Shown here: piece after piece, positions 1 to 11,356 of the stretch
Position numbering within the stretch: the first letter of the stretch is position 1
Layout of the letters: each line of letters starts with the position of its first letter
Assembly (NCBI GenBank): GCA_027946365.1
Contig: JAPEUQ010000001.1
Location: 1,178,001-1,242,000, forward strand
DNA length: 64,000 nt
Reading direction: 5' to 3'
DNA from: Kalmusia sp. IMI 367209
Taxonomy: Eukaryota; Ascomycota; Dothideomycetes; Pleosporales; Didymosphaeriaceae
Notes under the pieces: model-generated
What the model was told of the DNA's origin: nothing
Seen by the model: the letters and a program-made list of their open reading frames with translations, nothing else
Database searches by the model: none
Translations under genes and position numbers: made by a program

Positions 1-1321
1 GGCTGATTTCTTCGAATAAAAGCAAGCGATGTAAGCCTACGTTGCATCTTTCCCGTCATGAGTCCGCTCTTTGTGCATTGGTCCTCGAAAAACAATTCTG
101 TCCACGAAGGATGCTGTGTACTTGCTAATATTCGCAACACAAAAAGCCGTACTTTAAGTAATGCCGCCGAACACACTGATATGCTTACGCATACCGTCGA
201 CAGACTGGAAACGTGAGCAGGTTCACATTGTCAATTTAATGTCACTTTCAATGATATGATATGATTTTCACCGCTTCTCTTTCTTTGATGCGGCTAATGC
301 GATTCTATACTTTTGTATTCTTTCCTCTTCTATCTCTAGACCGGTGTGGATATTCCTTTTCTACGTTAATCTTTTGTAGCGCTAAATAAGTCTTATTCGA
401 ACGACTTTCTTCGCACTGTCTCACACTGTATTATAACAACCTAAAGACGTATTATGCGCTAAGTTACCCTAGGATACCTAATACATACTATGAAGAAACC
501 CTCAAATTTTTGTCCTCTAGCTGTGCGTCAACGAGTTCATTCTCAATCTCTAATAGATCACTATCCATACCTTTGAACATATCATCTTGCTTAATTCAGA
601 TCATAAGCGGCTACGCTACCAGGGGTTGAAGAGATGATCAGCTTGATGATCGATGGAAGCATATACCTTTTTCCAATAGTCTCGAGCGAGCATTCAAGAC
701 ATGAGCACACTTTGCTGACCATTATCTGTTAGGCGAGAGAAGTAAGACTCGGCTGGAATCACCGTGAGCATTACTTCGATAAGTAGAAAGAGGCTGGACT
801 CGAGAAAGAGGCGATGACCATGAACGACAAAATTTCAACCGTAGAAGTCTTGACAACAATGAATCTGCGTAAATAGCAGTCTATCAAATGCTTAAGTACT
901 ATCAATTGCTGCTTGAAGTATTTGACTTCCTTGAGCTTCTATCTTCTCTTCCGTTTCCTAGCATGCCTCAGACTTGGTCTCTTTGAAGCACCCCACCCAC
1001 CTTTGCTTAGGTCCACATTTCTCCCCACTTGTGCCGACAGCATTAAACGAGAGCCAAGGATTCGGATCTGGGGAAATAAGCGTCTGACCTGTCACTTACA
1101 CATCCCGTAGGGTGTGCTAGGTCGCGGCAAATGTCCATTAACCGAAGTTTAATGAATTGATCCACCATTCACCTCAACTCCTTGGAACTACAGTACGATG
1201 CAAATGTTATGACTGAGGCTAAGTCTTAGTGGTTAAAAAGATCATATTCATATATCATGACGTCCTCAACTGAGTACTTGACAAACTTCTGGGAACGTAC
1301 TTCCACCCAAAGACCGACACA
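1..1321. other. Intergenic region, no gene seen
   Basis: This stretch precedes the beta-glucosidase gene. It is moderately AT-rich and has only short ORFs with no recognisable domain or secretion signal. I see no RNA gene, no long repeat and no transposon terminus. The last ~150 bases probably hold the GH3 promoter and 5' leader, but I see no convincing TATA box. Confidence 0.5.
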
Positions 1322-3589
1322 ATGTATCGCTGGATACTATTTTCCACGTCATTAGCCACTCTAGTTACCGCGCAAGGATTTGCAGGAGATTGGGATGCTG
1401 CATATACGAAAGCAACAACTGCACTTGGAAAACTTTCGCAATCCGAGAAAATTGGTCTCGTCACTGGAGTAGGTTGGGGCAAAGGGCCCTGCTCAGGAAA
1501 CACCGGGTCCGCGAAATCTATCAACTACCCTGCGCTGTGCCTCCAGGATGGCCCACTCGGTGTTCGATCCGCAGCAAGCATCACTGCGTTCCCACCTGGC
1601 ATTCAAGCAGGCGCAACCTGGGACCGCGACCTGATTCGAGCCAGAGGACGAGGGATAGGCGAAGAGACAAAGGCGCTCGGAATTCATGTTATACTTGGTC
1701 CCGTAGCCGGACCGCTGGGCCAATTTGCACAAGGAGGGCGAAACTGGGAAGGGTTTAGCAACGACCCCTATCTCTCTGGTGTAGCGACTGAGCAGACAAT
1801 CGGTGGCATTCAGGATGCAGGCGCTCAATCATGTGCCAAACACTATCTTCTCAACGAGCAGGAAAAGAATCGACATACCATGAACTCGATTGTTGATGAC
1901 CGAACATTGCACGAGCTGTACCTGTGGCCATTTGCCGAGGCAGTAAGGGCAAATGTTGCGAGTGTAATGTGCTCATATAACAAGATCGATGGGAAATGGG
2001 GTTGCGAAAATAAACATCTTATGGACGAGTTGCTCAAGAACGAGCTAGGCTTCCGAGGATACGTGCTGACGGACTGGGATGCGCATCATACGACTGTAGA
2101 CTCCGCGAATGCCGGCCTAGACATGACAACGCCCGGATCAGCGCAAGATGGTAGCAATGTGTACTGGGGATCGAAATTGCAATCTGCGTTGTCGAGTGGC
2201 CAGGTGACAACGGCAAGATTGGATGATATGGTGAAGAGGATTTTGGCATCCTGGTATATCACGAAGCAAGACCAAGGGTATCCTGATACCAAGATAGATC
2301 GGCGAACTGGTAATGGGGGGCCCAATGTTCAAGGCAATCATGCCACAATTGCTCGAGCGGTAGCCAGGGATGGAATCGTTCTCCTCAAAAACACGGACGG
2401 ATTGTTGCCTTTAAAGAAACCAAAAAGCATTGCGATTATTGGATCGGATGCTGTTCCCAACCCGAAAGGAATCAATTCCTGTACCGAGATGGGTTGTAAT
2501 CAGGGAACATTGACAATGGGATGGGGCTCCGGTTCTGCAAAACTTCCCGTAAGTGCGATGATTCTTAGGACAAGCTGATTCTCTAATACTTGAGTAATGC
2601 TAACAATAGGGTAGTATGTCAGTTCACTCGCCGATGAAATCACCAAACGAGCAAAGAGCGACGGTGCAACTACTACTCTTTCGGCATCAGACACCGCAAG
2701 CCAAGGTGCCGCTGCTGCAAAGAATGCTGACGTAGCTATCGTCTTTATCACTGCCGATTCGGGTGAAGAGTACATCACTGTGGAAGGCCACGCCGGGGAC
2801 AGGAACAATCTTAACACATGGCACAATGGTGATGCACTGGTAAAGGCTGTTGCCGATGTGAATAAAAATACTATCGTCGTCATCCACAGTACGGGACCAA
2901 TCATCATGGAGGGATTCGCAGACATAGCCAATGTAAAAGCCATCGTCTGGGCGGGACTTCCAGGACAAGAGGCTGGAAGCGCTCTGGTGGATGTGTTATA
3001 TGGCGACGTCAGTCCAAGCGGAAAGCTGCCGTATTCGATCGCGAAAAAGGCATCAGACTATGGGACAACGATACAAGCCAACACTGACAACTTTCCCGAG
3101 GGACTATACATCGATTATCGAGTGTTGGACAAGAAATCTATCGAGCCACGATACGAGTTTGGTTTTGGACTCTCCTATACCACTTTCAATTATTCAAGCC
3201 TCACAATTACTGGAACACCTACATCAGGTCTAGCGACTGGTTCTGTAGTACCCGGCGGCACGTCCTCGCTCTTTGATGTCGTTGCGGAGGTGACGGCAAA
3301 AGTTACAAACTCTGGCAACATCACCGCTGCGGAAGTGCCGCAGCTCTATATTGGTCTCCCAGGATCTGCTCCCGAGACTCCTGTGCGTCAGCTGCGCGGA
3401 TTTCAAAAGATCAAAGATATGAAGGCCGGAGAGAGTAGGGAGGTTCGGTTTGAGCTGAGAAGGAAAGACCTGTGCTACTGGGATATCAAGGAGAAGAAGT
3501 GGATGCTGCCGAAGGGTGAGTTCAGAGTGGAAGTTGGTGCAAGCAGTCGGGATTTGAGGTTAAGTGGGAAGGTGGTAGTTTCGACATAA
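1322..3589 (+). CDS. Secreted GH3 beta-glucosidase, two exons
   Basis: This is a glycoside hydrolase family 3 enzyme that removes terminal beta-D-glucose units from cello-oligosaccharides or related glucosides outside the cell. Exons are 1322..2548 and 2615..3589, giving 733 aa. The 66-nt intron has GTAAGT and ends at the second of two AGs, which restores the frame as ...KLP|YVSSL. Residues 1-17 are a signal peptide. The (alpha/beta)8 domain carries GRNWEGFSNDPY near residue 140 and KH at 173-174, and the catalytic nucleophile should be Asp251 in VLTDW. The second domain has the GEEYITVEGHAGDRNNL motif carrying the acid/base region, and a fibronectin III-like C-terminus follows. Length is normal for the family. 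It resembles the Aspergillus bglL/bglM type, but substrate preference cannot be read from sequence. It has no functional link to its neighbours. Confidence 0.93.
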
Positions 3590-5875
3590 GGATTGTCACG
3601 ACGATGCTGGTCGGTACCGATAACGAGGAAGATTTCTGTAAATGAAATGGACCTGTGCACTTCTATCCAAAGATATCTTCTTTGTGCATGGCATATCCGT
3701 ACACACGAAGGCCCAGTCTCTAATAAGCTTAGCCAGGTCCGTGCATCGGAAAACGCAATGGGATGTTACACGATAAAGTATGTATAACTGTAAGCCGTAA
3801 GCCTGGCGTCTCTCGTTAATTGTGACGATTCCGATTATACGATTCAGCCGAATGGTCAAAATACGTAGAGGTAAGAAAGGGAACAACGCTAATTTCCCCA
3901 GAGCACTTGCCAGGAGAGTTCGAAGTTAGAAAAAGTGTATCAGTGTGTGTAACTGATCTTCGGATGTTTCAAGAGTTTTTGCATGTTTGCGGCCATTGCG
4001 GTTTGTACCTAAATTCGGAAAAGGGAGATTGAGGGACCTCGAAAGTTTATGATGGGGATAGTTCTATGAAACAGGAGTTGATTTCGAACGTATTGTATTT
4101 TTTCAATTAGACTCTCTTAGACAGTTCCACCCAATTGCTCATATTTTCGATCCTTTACTTTTCTACTCGCATTTATTCTTGTCTTTCGTTTCGGCCGACT
4201 GGCCTTGTTGTCGAACGTAATTACCATCTCATTACCAAGATTCTCGTTGTATATTTTCTAACATGCGAACAGCTCTATTGCAATTGCTTGTAAAATTGTT
4301 GGTCATAACATCCGATCAACAGCCACTGAAATACGCGATATAGAATGAGTTAATCTGGCCAAGATGCAAATTCGGCCGAGATTGTCCCACCATCCTCTCC
4401 TCGATTAGGAAATAGAAAATTCACATGATTTCACGGTTCTCAGCGGACAGAGCATGGATACTGACTAACATGACTAGAGCTACTACAGCTAAGTGTTGGC
4501 ATAGTGTCACGCCGTGAGGTGTAACAGCGGAACGCGGTAATCATTGACTCCGCCTTGACATCTATCTTTGTTTCCTACTATCCCTAACATGGAAGAGTCC
4601 GAGAAACAAAAGGAACATCATTTACACATAGCGAAGAAACCTCAGAAATTTCACGAGAAAGCAAAGCATATATGGCAGCTGCAAACACAACTGCGTGCTT
4701 TAGACAGCTGCTCGCCTCGGGGCCTCGAGAGAAACATCACTCACTCGATCTGGACGCATTTCTCTTTAAGGTCTCACATGAAATGAAAGACTGGGCGCGC
4801 TTCACGAAATCCCAGAGCGTACAAAACGACAAGAGCCAGAGACTGAATTTGCAGGCCGAAAAAAATATACATACAACAGCGGGTCCAGTGGACACCTATT
4901 TAGCTACTGATCCGCCGGTGCCGTGCTTAGATAGGGCTGAGCAGTAATCCTGCAAAAGTAAATGGTTAGATAGATCAGCTCTGGCCAACCTGTTTGGCAA
5001 ATTAGCAACAAACCGTAGCACATAAGCGTGGACGGTCAGCCTACTGTCTCCTAGCTGCTCACCGGAAGAGTTTTCAATGCTACCGTATTCGATGTCTTAG
5101 TGCAAGAGACAGTGATCACAAGCTCTAGAATATCACCGGCAACTGTACTCAGAATTGAGGATTTGACGGGGGCTAAAACACGTAGAGCAGCTAAACCTGC
5201 ATTTCCACGAGTCATTAATGCATTCAACCGGTTGTGATGCCACGCAAGGCAGAATCGGCTGATGGTGCACAAGACACAGTTACTGTGTAACTGTTGTACC
5301 ATGTACGTGTCAGCCGTAGCTGCACTGCTACTAACATATTTACACAAAACGTTAAGTGCGGTAACACAATACTCGCGCGAGTGGAGATCTATTAGTCAAG
5401 GTTTGCAATTAGTGTAGAACAATAACAGGGTCTATGCTGTGGTTTCTTGAAGCCTAATGTATGTAGGGCGCCTAAGCAATCTTCGTTCGAATTTGCTGGT
5501 AGTCGTATCCGGGCGTAAAAGGCATCCAGTCCCACAATTTAAGGGTGTCGCTTTTAGCGATACCTTGCATAATTCCATGGACGCTAGCTCACATCGCCCG
5601 AGCTAGCTCGAATTGCGATTGATGTAGAGCAAAAGGCTGCATAGACTCATAGGCAGTATATAGCTGTCGAGTACCTTTGTAGGCGCGCGTAGACACTCAC
5701 TTCTTATGGAAAGCGTTCTCCCCTTTTCTATAGCTGGGTGTGAATATGAAAAGAATGTGATCTACTTCGACCCATACAGCTGGAAATTTGAGAAACATAT
5801 TTGATCGAAAGCACATGCTGACTGGTATTTCGCCAATGAGACGCATGAGCACCGCCACTTTACACCTCTGTGAAA
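3590..5875. other. Intergenic region, no gene seen
   Basis: About 2.3 kb with only short, unconvincing ORFs. Near 5583-5610 there is a short palindrome around GAGCTAGCTC. No protein domain, tRNA or transposon end is visible. It is long for this fungus and may hold decayed mobile DNA, but the sequence alone does not show that. Confidence 0.4.
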
Positions 5876-6306
5876 CGCATATTCAATCGAGTAGAATTTG
5901 AGAGTCTCTATTGATCTACATATGGCTACAAAGAAGGATCGGAACCGGAATTATAGAGCCAATAATCATGTAAGTGAATCCGCCATGATGTTGTATATTT
6001 GAGAGTCTAGCATACTCAAACGAGTACAAGTTGAGAGTCTTCATTGGTTTACAAAGAGCGGTATATGAGCGATTGGACCTGCGCGACCAGGGCGAATACT
6101 CACGTAAGTAAATCCGCCGCGACGTAGTACATTGTACGATGGCATACTTAAATAAGTAAAACTTGCGAGCTGTCATTGGTGCGGGCATGAGGTACCTGCA
6201 TGATCGACAAGCGCGAGAAGTCAAACAAATTGACGTAGGGCTGTCTGTAAAGAGTTGACCTTGAGAGATGAGGCCGAAGCTCACGTACAGTGACTCCGTC
6301 CCAAGA
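5876..6306 (+). repeat. Degenerate ~132-bp tandem repeats upstream of a small secreted protein gene
   Basis: Three diverged copies start at about 5876, 6009 and 6141. Each opens with GCATA(C/T)T(C/T)AA followed by a GAGTA/AAGTA, TTGAGAGTC and (C/T)ATTG block. Each later carries a (A/T)CA(C/T)GTAAGT(G/A)AATCCGCC block, seen at 5966 and 6099. A shortened form of that block is at 6280, where the third copy has about 49 extra bases. Sequence upstream of 5876 may hold a further eroded copy. The array ends just before the TATA box of the next gene. Confidence 0.6.
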
Positions 6307-6319
6307 GGTCCACGGGGAA

Positions 6320-6327
6320 TATAAATA
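6320..6327 (+). promoter_or_regulatory. TATA box of the small secreted protein gene
   Basis: TATAAATA lies 114 bases before the start codon at 6441, directly after the tandem repeats. A clear TATA box in a filamentous fungus often goes with a strongly induced gene. That is inference here. Confidence 0.5.
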
Positions 6328-6440
6328 CCTACACAGATTTCCACCATTTCCAACTCACCACCAGCATCCTCACAATCGACTCAACTCCTCTGTTCAGGAC
6401 TCAACCCTTCAAAAATCTTCAAAGAAGCCACTTAGCAAAC

Positions 6441-6817
6441 ATGAAGTTCATTGTCATCGCTGCAGCCCTCCTTGCGCCCATGGTTGCCGCCAGGCAATTC
6501 ACCATCTTTGACGACCGCAACTACGAAGGGACAGGCCACGCCGAGAACCGCCCTGACGGTGGCCCTTGCTGTACGTGAACGTTCCGAGTCCTCGATCATG
6601 GCCCGAATCATACTTGAGCGTGGCCGCTGACATAGCTTCTCTAGGGAACCTCAATGGCGCAGGTGATCGGGGAAGCTCCGTGCGTGGTGGATCTGGTTGC
6701 ACCACCTTTTTCCAGCAAAGAGACTGCACCGGGGCCAGTTGGAAGCAGCGTGGTAATGCTGCCACTGTGCCGCAGTTCTTGGAGGACCACATGTGGTCCT
6801 ACATCAACTCCTGCTAG
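6441..6817 (+). CDS. Small secreted Cys-containing protein, crystallin-like (effector candidate)
   Basis: Exons are 6441..6570 and 6645..6817 (100 aa), joined across a 74-nt GT...AG intron that splits a Trp codon. The first 17 residues (MKFIVIAAALLAPMVAA) are a signal peptide. The mature chain of ~83 residues has four cysteines, enough for two disulfides. The pattern FTIFDDRNYEG, then CWNL, DRGSSVR, GC..F and DCTG resembles the Greek-key motifs of beta/gamma-crystallin-like small secreted proteins of fungi. This fold call is inference from the spacing of aromatic, Gly and Cys residues. The start is fixed by the signal peptide and the TATA box 114 bases upstream. Function is unknown; effector or antimicrobial protein are both possible. 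Confidence 0.75.
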
Positions 6818-9012
6818 AATTGTGCACGGCAGCCGTGAAAGAGTTTATGCCTGGTACTCTTAGTGCTCACAGTTTTAAATTGAATGGAGGGTGAGGCGCA
6901 GCTCAGGAGATGGATACTGTCGCTACCGTTTTACTCTGTACCCAGGCCTGGGGTTGGTTTTTCCGCGGGACACTTTACGTGTCATAGTCACTCTTTTAGC
7001 TTGAATATATTGTTAATTGTTGCGCTGGCCTAAAATAATGCTTCAGCTACACTTGCGGTATTGGTAAAGGTACGGTCACGTGACTACAAGGTTGAGGTTC
7101 ATAGCTCAGGTGGGCACCGTACCTGCCTGGATACCTAGCTACCAGGTGCCCAGATGTAGACTGATAAATTCTCTGGTCAATTGTTTGGGTCCTTATTTGG
7201 AAATTAGACTTCCATTGTCGTATTACCACGAAAAAGTCATGATTACTCTCGTCTCGAACCAGGTGCACTCACTCAGACCGGCAGAAACTTCACACGATGT
7301 GAATATTAAAGCTAATCTTAATGAGCTTAGGTGGATTTCGGCCGTTCAAGCGGACTTAGCTGATCTGTACGCCCGACTAAGCCTACGGGCACTAGCTGGC
7401 CGAGAATCGGGTTCAGGTGCGATGTTCGGGTTGAATTCGGGTTGAATTCGGGTTGCACGGAGGCGGCCTCCGTACAATGTCAAAGGGTACGGCCTACCTC
7501 GACTAACAACAAAAAAGAGCGAGAGAGCTTTTTTATATCAGTTAGCATACAGTCTGATTCTATTCAGGAAATTACCAACTTATCTCCACATTGTATTCTT
7601 TTGGCTTCGGATATGACCTTCATCCGTGATCTAATACTGTACCTCGAATGAGATTCGTCGTGTCAACTTCGTGTCTTAGAAGCTTTGGATCTACTTGGAC
7701 CCAGGTCTCGCTATCAGCTGGTAAGTAATAGACTAAGATAGCCTTCGCATTTCTTCAGTCATAGATAAATTCGACTGAGCTCAGACCAAATGGGATAATG
7801 CGCCTGAAATTCAGAAAGAAGGAAAAACCTTTCGATACGTCGAAGCTCAGAAGCAGTATAGAGCACACGTGCTTCGAGGGTAACAGTGAACGTGGATGGC
7901 ATCACATTCTGGACTAATGTCGGTCCTGGTGATGTGACACAATGATCAGTGATGGTTGACAGGATGATTGACAGGTGTGAAGTATCAAAAACAACAGCGT
8001 CAGGCGTGCTGAAGAGCCAGTGGCGTATGATTGGCGCGAGACCCGCAATTGAGGGCCATTGCCACACGCATGTCGAGCACGCGCGCGCGTTGACATAATC
8101 AACACACAACACAAATTGCTGCTCGACAACTGGATAGAGTGTTTTACGATTTACATAAATAAAGAATGTCATTGCTAATAATCCCAAATAGAACTTTGGT
8201 GCGGAGAAGTGGCCCGCAATCGCGGTCTTTCTATCTAGTTGTTAGTCGCAGTAACGTTTCTGAGATGCTACACACCGGCCGGACTATGCGAGGCCAGTCT
8301 ATGCGAGGCGCGATTGAACACAATCTAGATATCCGTTCGTACAAGATGCAGCGATGGTAGTCTTCTCCTAGTACCACCAAAATACTGGTTCCTCCCTCCC
8401 AGCACATGATGTACTCTTCCTTTGTAATCTCTCCACCGCTCGAAATCACCAACGCCTTTCCGGCGTTGTATTCTTGGGTTGAAACATATATGTGTCTAGA
8501 ACGATCAAACGAAGCACGCAAGTTTCGTGGTGTTTGATGTTTTCATGCGAGTGCGCGGCACACGTAAGTCGTGATAACGGGGCTAGATTGCAAATCGGCC
8601 ATTCACCAGCTGGCTATCCCTTCTTTGGTCTGCTCCGGGACCAATTTCCGAACCAAGACCGCCAAAGTCGAAGCAATGCCTGGCAATTGCTTGTTAGAAG
8701 TGTTTAATCAAGCGCGCAGGGTCCATTACGGCAGGAGACAGTTGGCAGACTAAGACCTGATTAGAGAAGTCGCCGTTTGTTGTATGCACTTTGGGACGTT
8801 GAACGATGTCGCAACACGCCACGCGATGGCGCGTACAGATTCGAGATGTAACGGTGCAGTCTCTACGCGACATGGTTACGTGCGCGTCGAGCCCTGAGCC
8901 CCATATGAAAGCTTCAACTCTTGTGCCGATGCTTGTTGAAAAGCACTTGTTTGACGGTAGGTTGCAGGCTTCGCCCCCCAGAACTTGAGTGCAGATTGCG
9001 ACGTTTAGTAGC
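6818..9012. other. Intergenic region with short repeats, no supported gene
   Basis: About 2.2 kb between the small secreted protein and the peptide transporter. A 142-codon minus-strand frame at 7759..8187 resembles nothing I know. At 7425-7455 the unit GGGTTGAATTC is repeated directly about 2.5 times. It is followed at 7457-7473 by a perfect hairpin, ACGGAGGC-G-GCCTCCGT. Around 7080-7170 there are imperfect inverted copies of GGGCACC...CCAGGTGCCC. These could be remnants of mobile DNA, but no termini can be defined. Confidence 0.35.
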
Positions 9013-10930
9013 ATGGGTAAGGTAACAATTCCGTTCAGGCGATCCATTTCACATCTAACATTTTACAGCTACCGTGCCAAAAGTCTCTCGCTCAGGTGAT
9101 GAGAAGCATGACCTCGAAGCGGCCTCTGAATCACCGCTAGAGGAATACACTGCACCAAATGAGGAAGAAGTATTTGCCTTGAGAAAGGTCGCTGGTCGCA
9201 TCCCGCCTGTCGCATATCTCATCTGTTTTGTTGAGGTAGCTGAGCGTGCGTCGTACTATGGCGTCAAAGGCGTTTTCAACAACTACATGCAATTTCCTCT
9301 CCCTGCGGGCGGCAATGGGGCTGGCGCTGTTCCAAAGAACAAACCCAATGGACATGCAGGAGCTCTGTAAGTTACCACTTACAAGCAGAATCGAAGAAGC
9401 GAGCTAATAGATTGCTCCCTATAGTGACCAAGGCCTTCAGTTTGCATCCGCGATGGGCCTTCTATTCACATTTCTCTCCTACACCATACCCATCTTTGGC
9501 GCATGGCTTGCCGATGCCAAAATCGGTAGATTCAGGGCTATCGTCGTGGGTGTAATCATCGGTGGCATTTCACACGTGATCATGATTGGTGGCGCGGCTC
9601 CGTCACTTCTAAGAGCCGGCAAAGGCCTGGCGCCGTTCATGGTTAGCTTTATCTTGCTCGCCATTGGTGCCGGCATCTTCAAACCAAATGTATCGCCTAT
9701 ACTTCTCGATCAGTACCAACACCAGAAGCCGTACATCAAGACGCTGTCAAGTGGAGAGCGAGTCGTTGTCGACCCTGAAACCACTGTCCAGCGCATCTGC
9801 CTCTACTTCTATGCATTCATCAATGTTGGAGCCTTTTTCGCCATTGCCTGTGTATACACAGAGAAATACGTCGGATTCTGGGCCGCGTTCCTACTGCCGG
9901 GGATCGTGTACCTCCTCCTTCCTATCCTTCTAGTCTTCATGAACAAGAGACTGATCAAGCAGCCACCTTCAGGGTCAGACCTCCCACAATTCTTCAAAAT
10001 CATCGGCATGGCAATCAAGCACAACAAATACAGACTTTGGGGTAAGAACTACTGGGATGTGGCGAAGCCATCCGCACTGGGCGCCAAAGGTATCAGCGTC
10101 TCCTGGACCGACAAAGACGTTGTTGACGTGTACCGCACCCTCGTCGCTTGCCAAATTTTCCTCTACATGCCTGTCTGGTACATGAACGACGGCGGAATTG
10201 GCGCCGTAGGCTCCAACCAAGGTGCCGCAATGACAACCAACGGCGCCCCCAACGATCTCCTCGCGAAACTCAACCCTCTCACCATCCTGATCGTCACGCC
10301 CATCCTCGGCCACGGTCTTTATCCTTTGCTTCGCCGCTACAATATCAAATTCGGGCGCATAAGCCGCATCACCACCGGCTTCCTCCTTGCAGCCGTCTCC
10401 GGTGTTATTGGCGCCATCATTCAGTACCGCGTGTACAAGACCTCACCTTGCGGCTATGCAGCCTCGACCTGCGACGATGTTAGCCTCATCAGCATCTGGT
10501 GGCAGCTACCCAATGTCACTCTGGGCGCTATATCCGAAGTTTTTGTCAATGTCACAGGTTACGAACTGGCGTATGCACGTGCCCCGCCGCGTATGAAGAG
10601 TATTGTTGTTGCGCTCTTCTTGTTCAATACGGCGCTGAGTGTTGCGCTGAGCGAGATCTTGATTCCAGCGATTGTGGACCCGCATTTGATTGTAAGTTTG
10701 GATCCTCCACCTTTCCCCTCTGAATCTAGTAATCTAGTACTGACGTGAAGATGTAGTGGGTATGGGCTGGACCTGCGATTGCGCTGTTTGTCCAGACGGC
10801 AATTTTCTGGTGGAGGCATCATGACTTGAATCATGACGAGTTCATAGTGCATGAGGATGAGGGGAATGAGGTTTTGACGGAGAGGGTGAGACAAGTTAGT
10901 TTGGTTGTTGATACGGAGAGGAAGGCTTGA
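9013..10930 (+). CDS. POT/PTR2 family proton-coupled peptide transporter, four exons
   Basis: Imports di- and tripeptides across the plasma membrane with protons. Exons are 9013..9016, 9069..9366, 9425..10691 and 10757..10930 (580 aa). The first coding exon is only ATGG; splicing it to 9069 gives MATVPKVSRS and restores an ATG that the long frame lacks. Introns are 52, 58 and 65 nt, all GT...AG, with CTAAC before the first acceptor. The family signature is clear: EVAERASYYG in the first membrane helix, then GAWLAD, then GAGIFKPNVSP. About 12 membrane segments can be seen, with the usual long loop between the halves near residues 225-260. Length is normal. Both termini are cytosolic and acidic, as in PTR2 proteins. 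I see no nitrogen-regulation sites clear enough to report. Confidence 0.93.
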
Positions 10931-11356
10931 AGGACTCCAAAATTTTTAGAGAGAAATTTGGTAGTTTAGCTGGCGATCCAAGTGTTACTGATTAAAGCCG
11001 CTCATCTTGGTCGCTTGTCCAATAGGTCACTATCTATTTCACCATTCTTTGATGACCGTGTAGCCTTAATAGGTGAAGCTGATTTTCAAAAGATGAAATT
11101 AGTTCTACCTTCAAAATTTCCATCTACGTACAAATTCAAACCACACGACTCTCGGTTTGAAATCCGACTAATCATCAGCGCTGGAATCTTCGTCCATAGA
11201 ACTGGACCTTTCGTCACCTATGGCAGCAAGTCCTTTTGATTTGCTTGAGAAGATCAAACTTCGTGTATGAAGTGGTTTGATCCAAAGACTTCAGATTTTT
11301 TTTTTGGACTCGGGGAGCTCTCAAATGAGGAACAGACGAGACTTGGGCTGGCTGAA
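10931..11356. other. Convergent 3' region with two short inverted repeats
   Basis: This lies between the ends of the transporter and the HET gene. TTCAAACC...GGTTTGAA near 11135-11160 and GATCAAAC...GTTTGATC near 11250-11282 can each form an 8-bp stem. A T-run follows near 11297. They could act in 3'-end formation or be remnants of a small element. No gene is seen. Confidence 0.35.

Noticed and set aside
7759..8187. 142-codon minus-strand frame
   Set aside because: No domain, no signal peptide and no flanking exons; left as intergenic.
9074..9370. Peptide transporter starting at GTG 9074
   Set aside because: GTG is not expected as a start here, and a 4-nt exon with ATG joins exactly in phase upstream.
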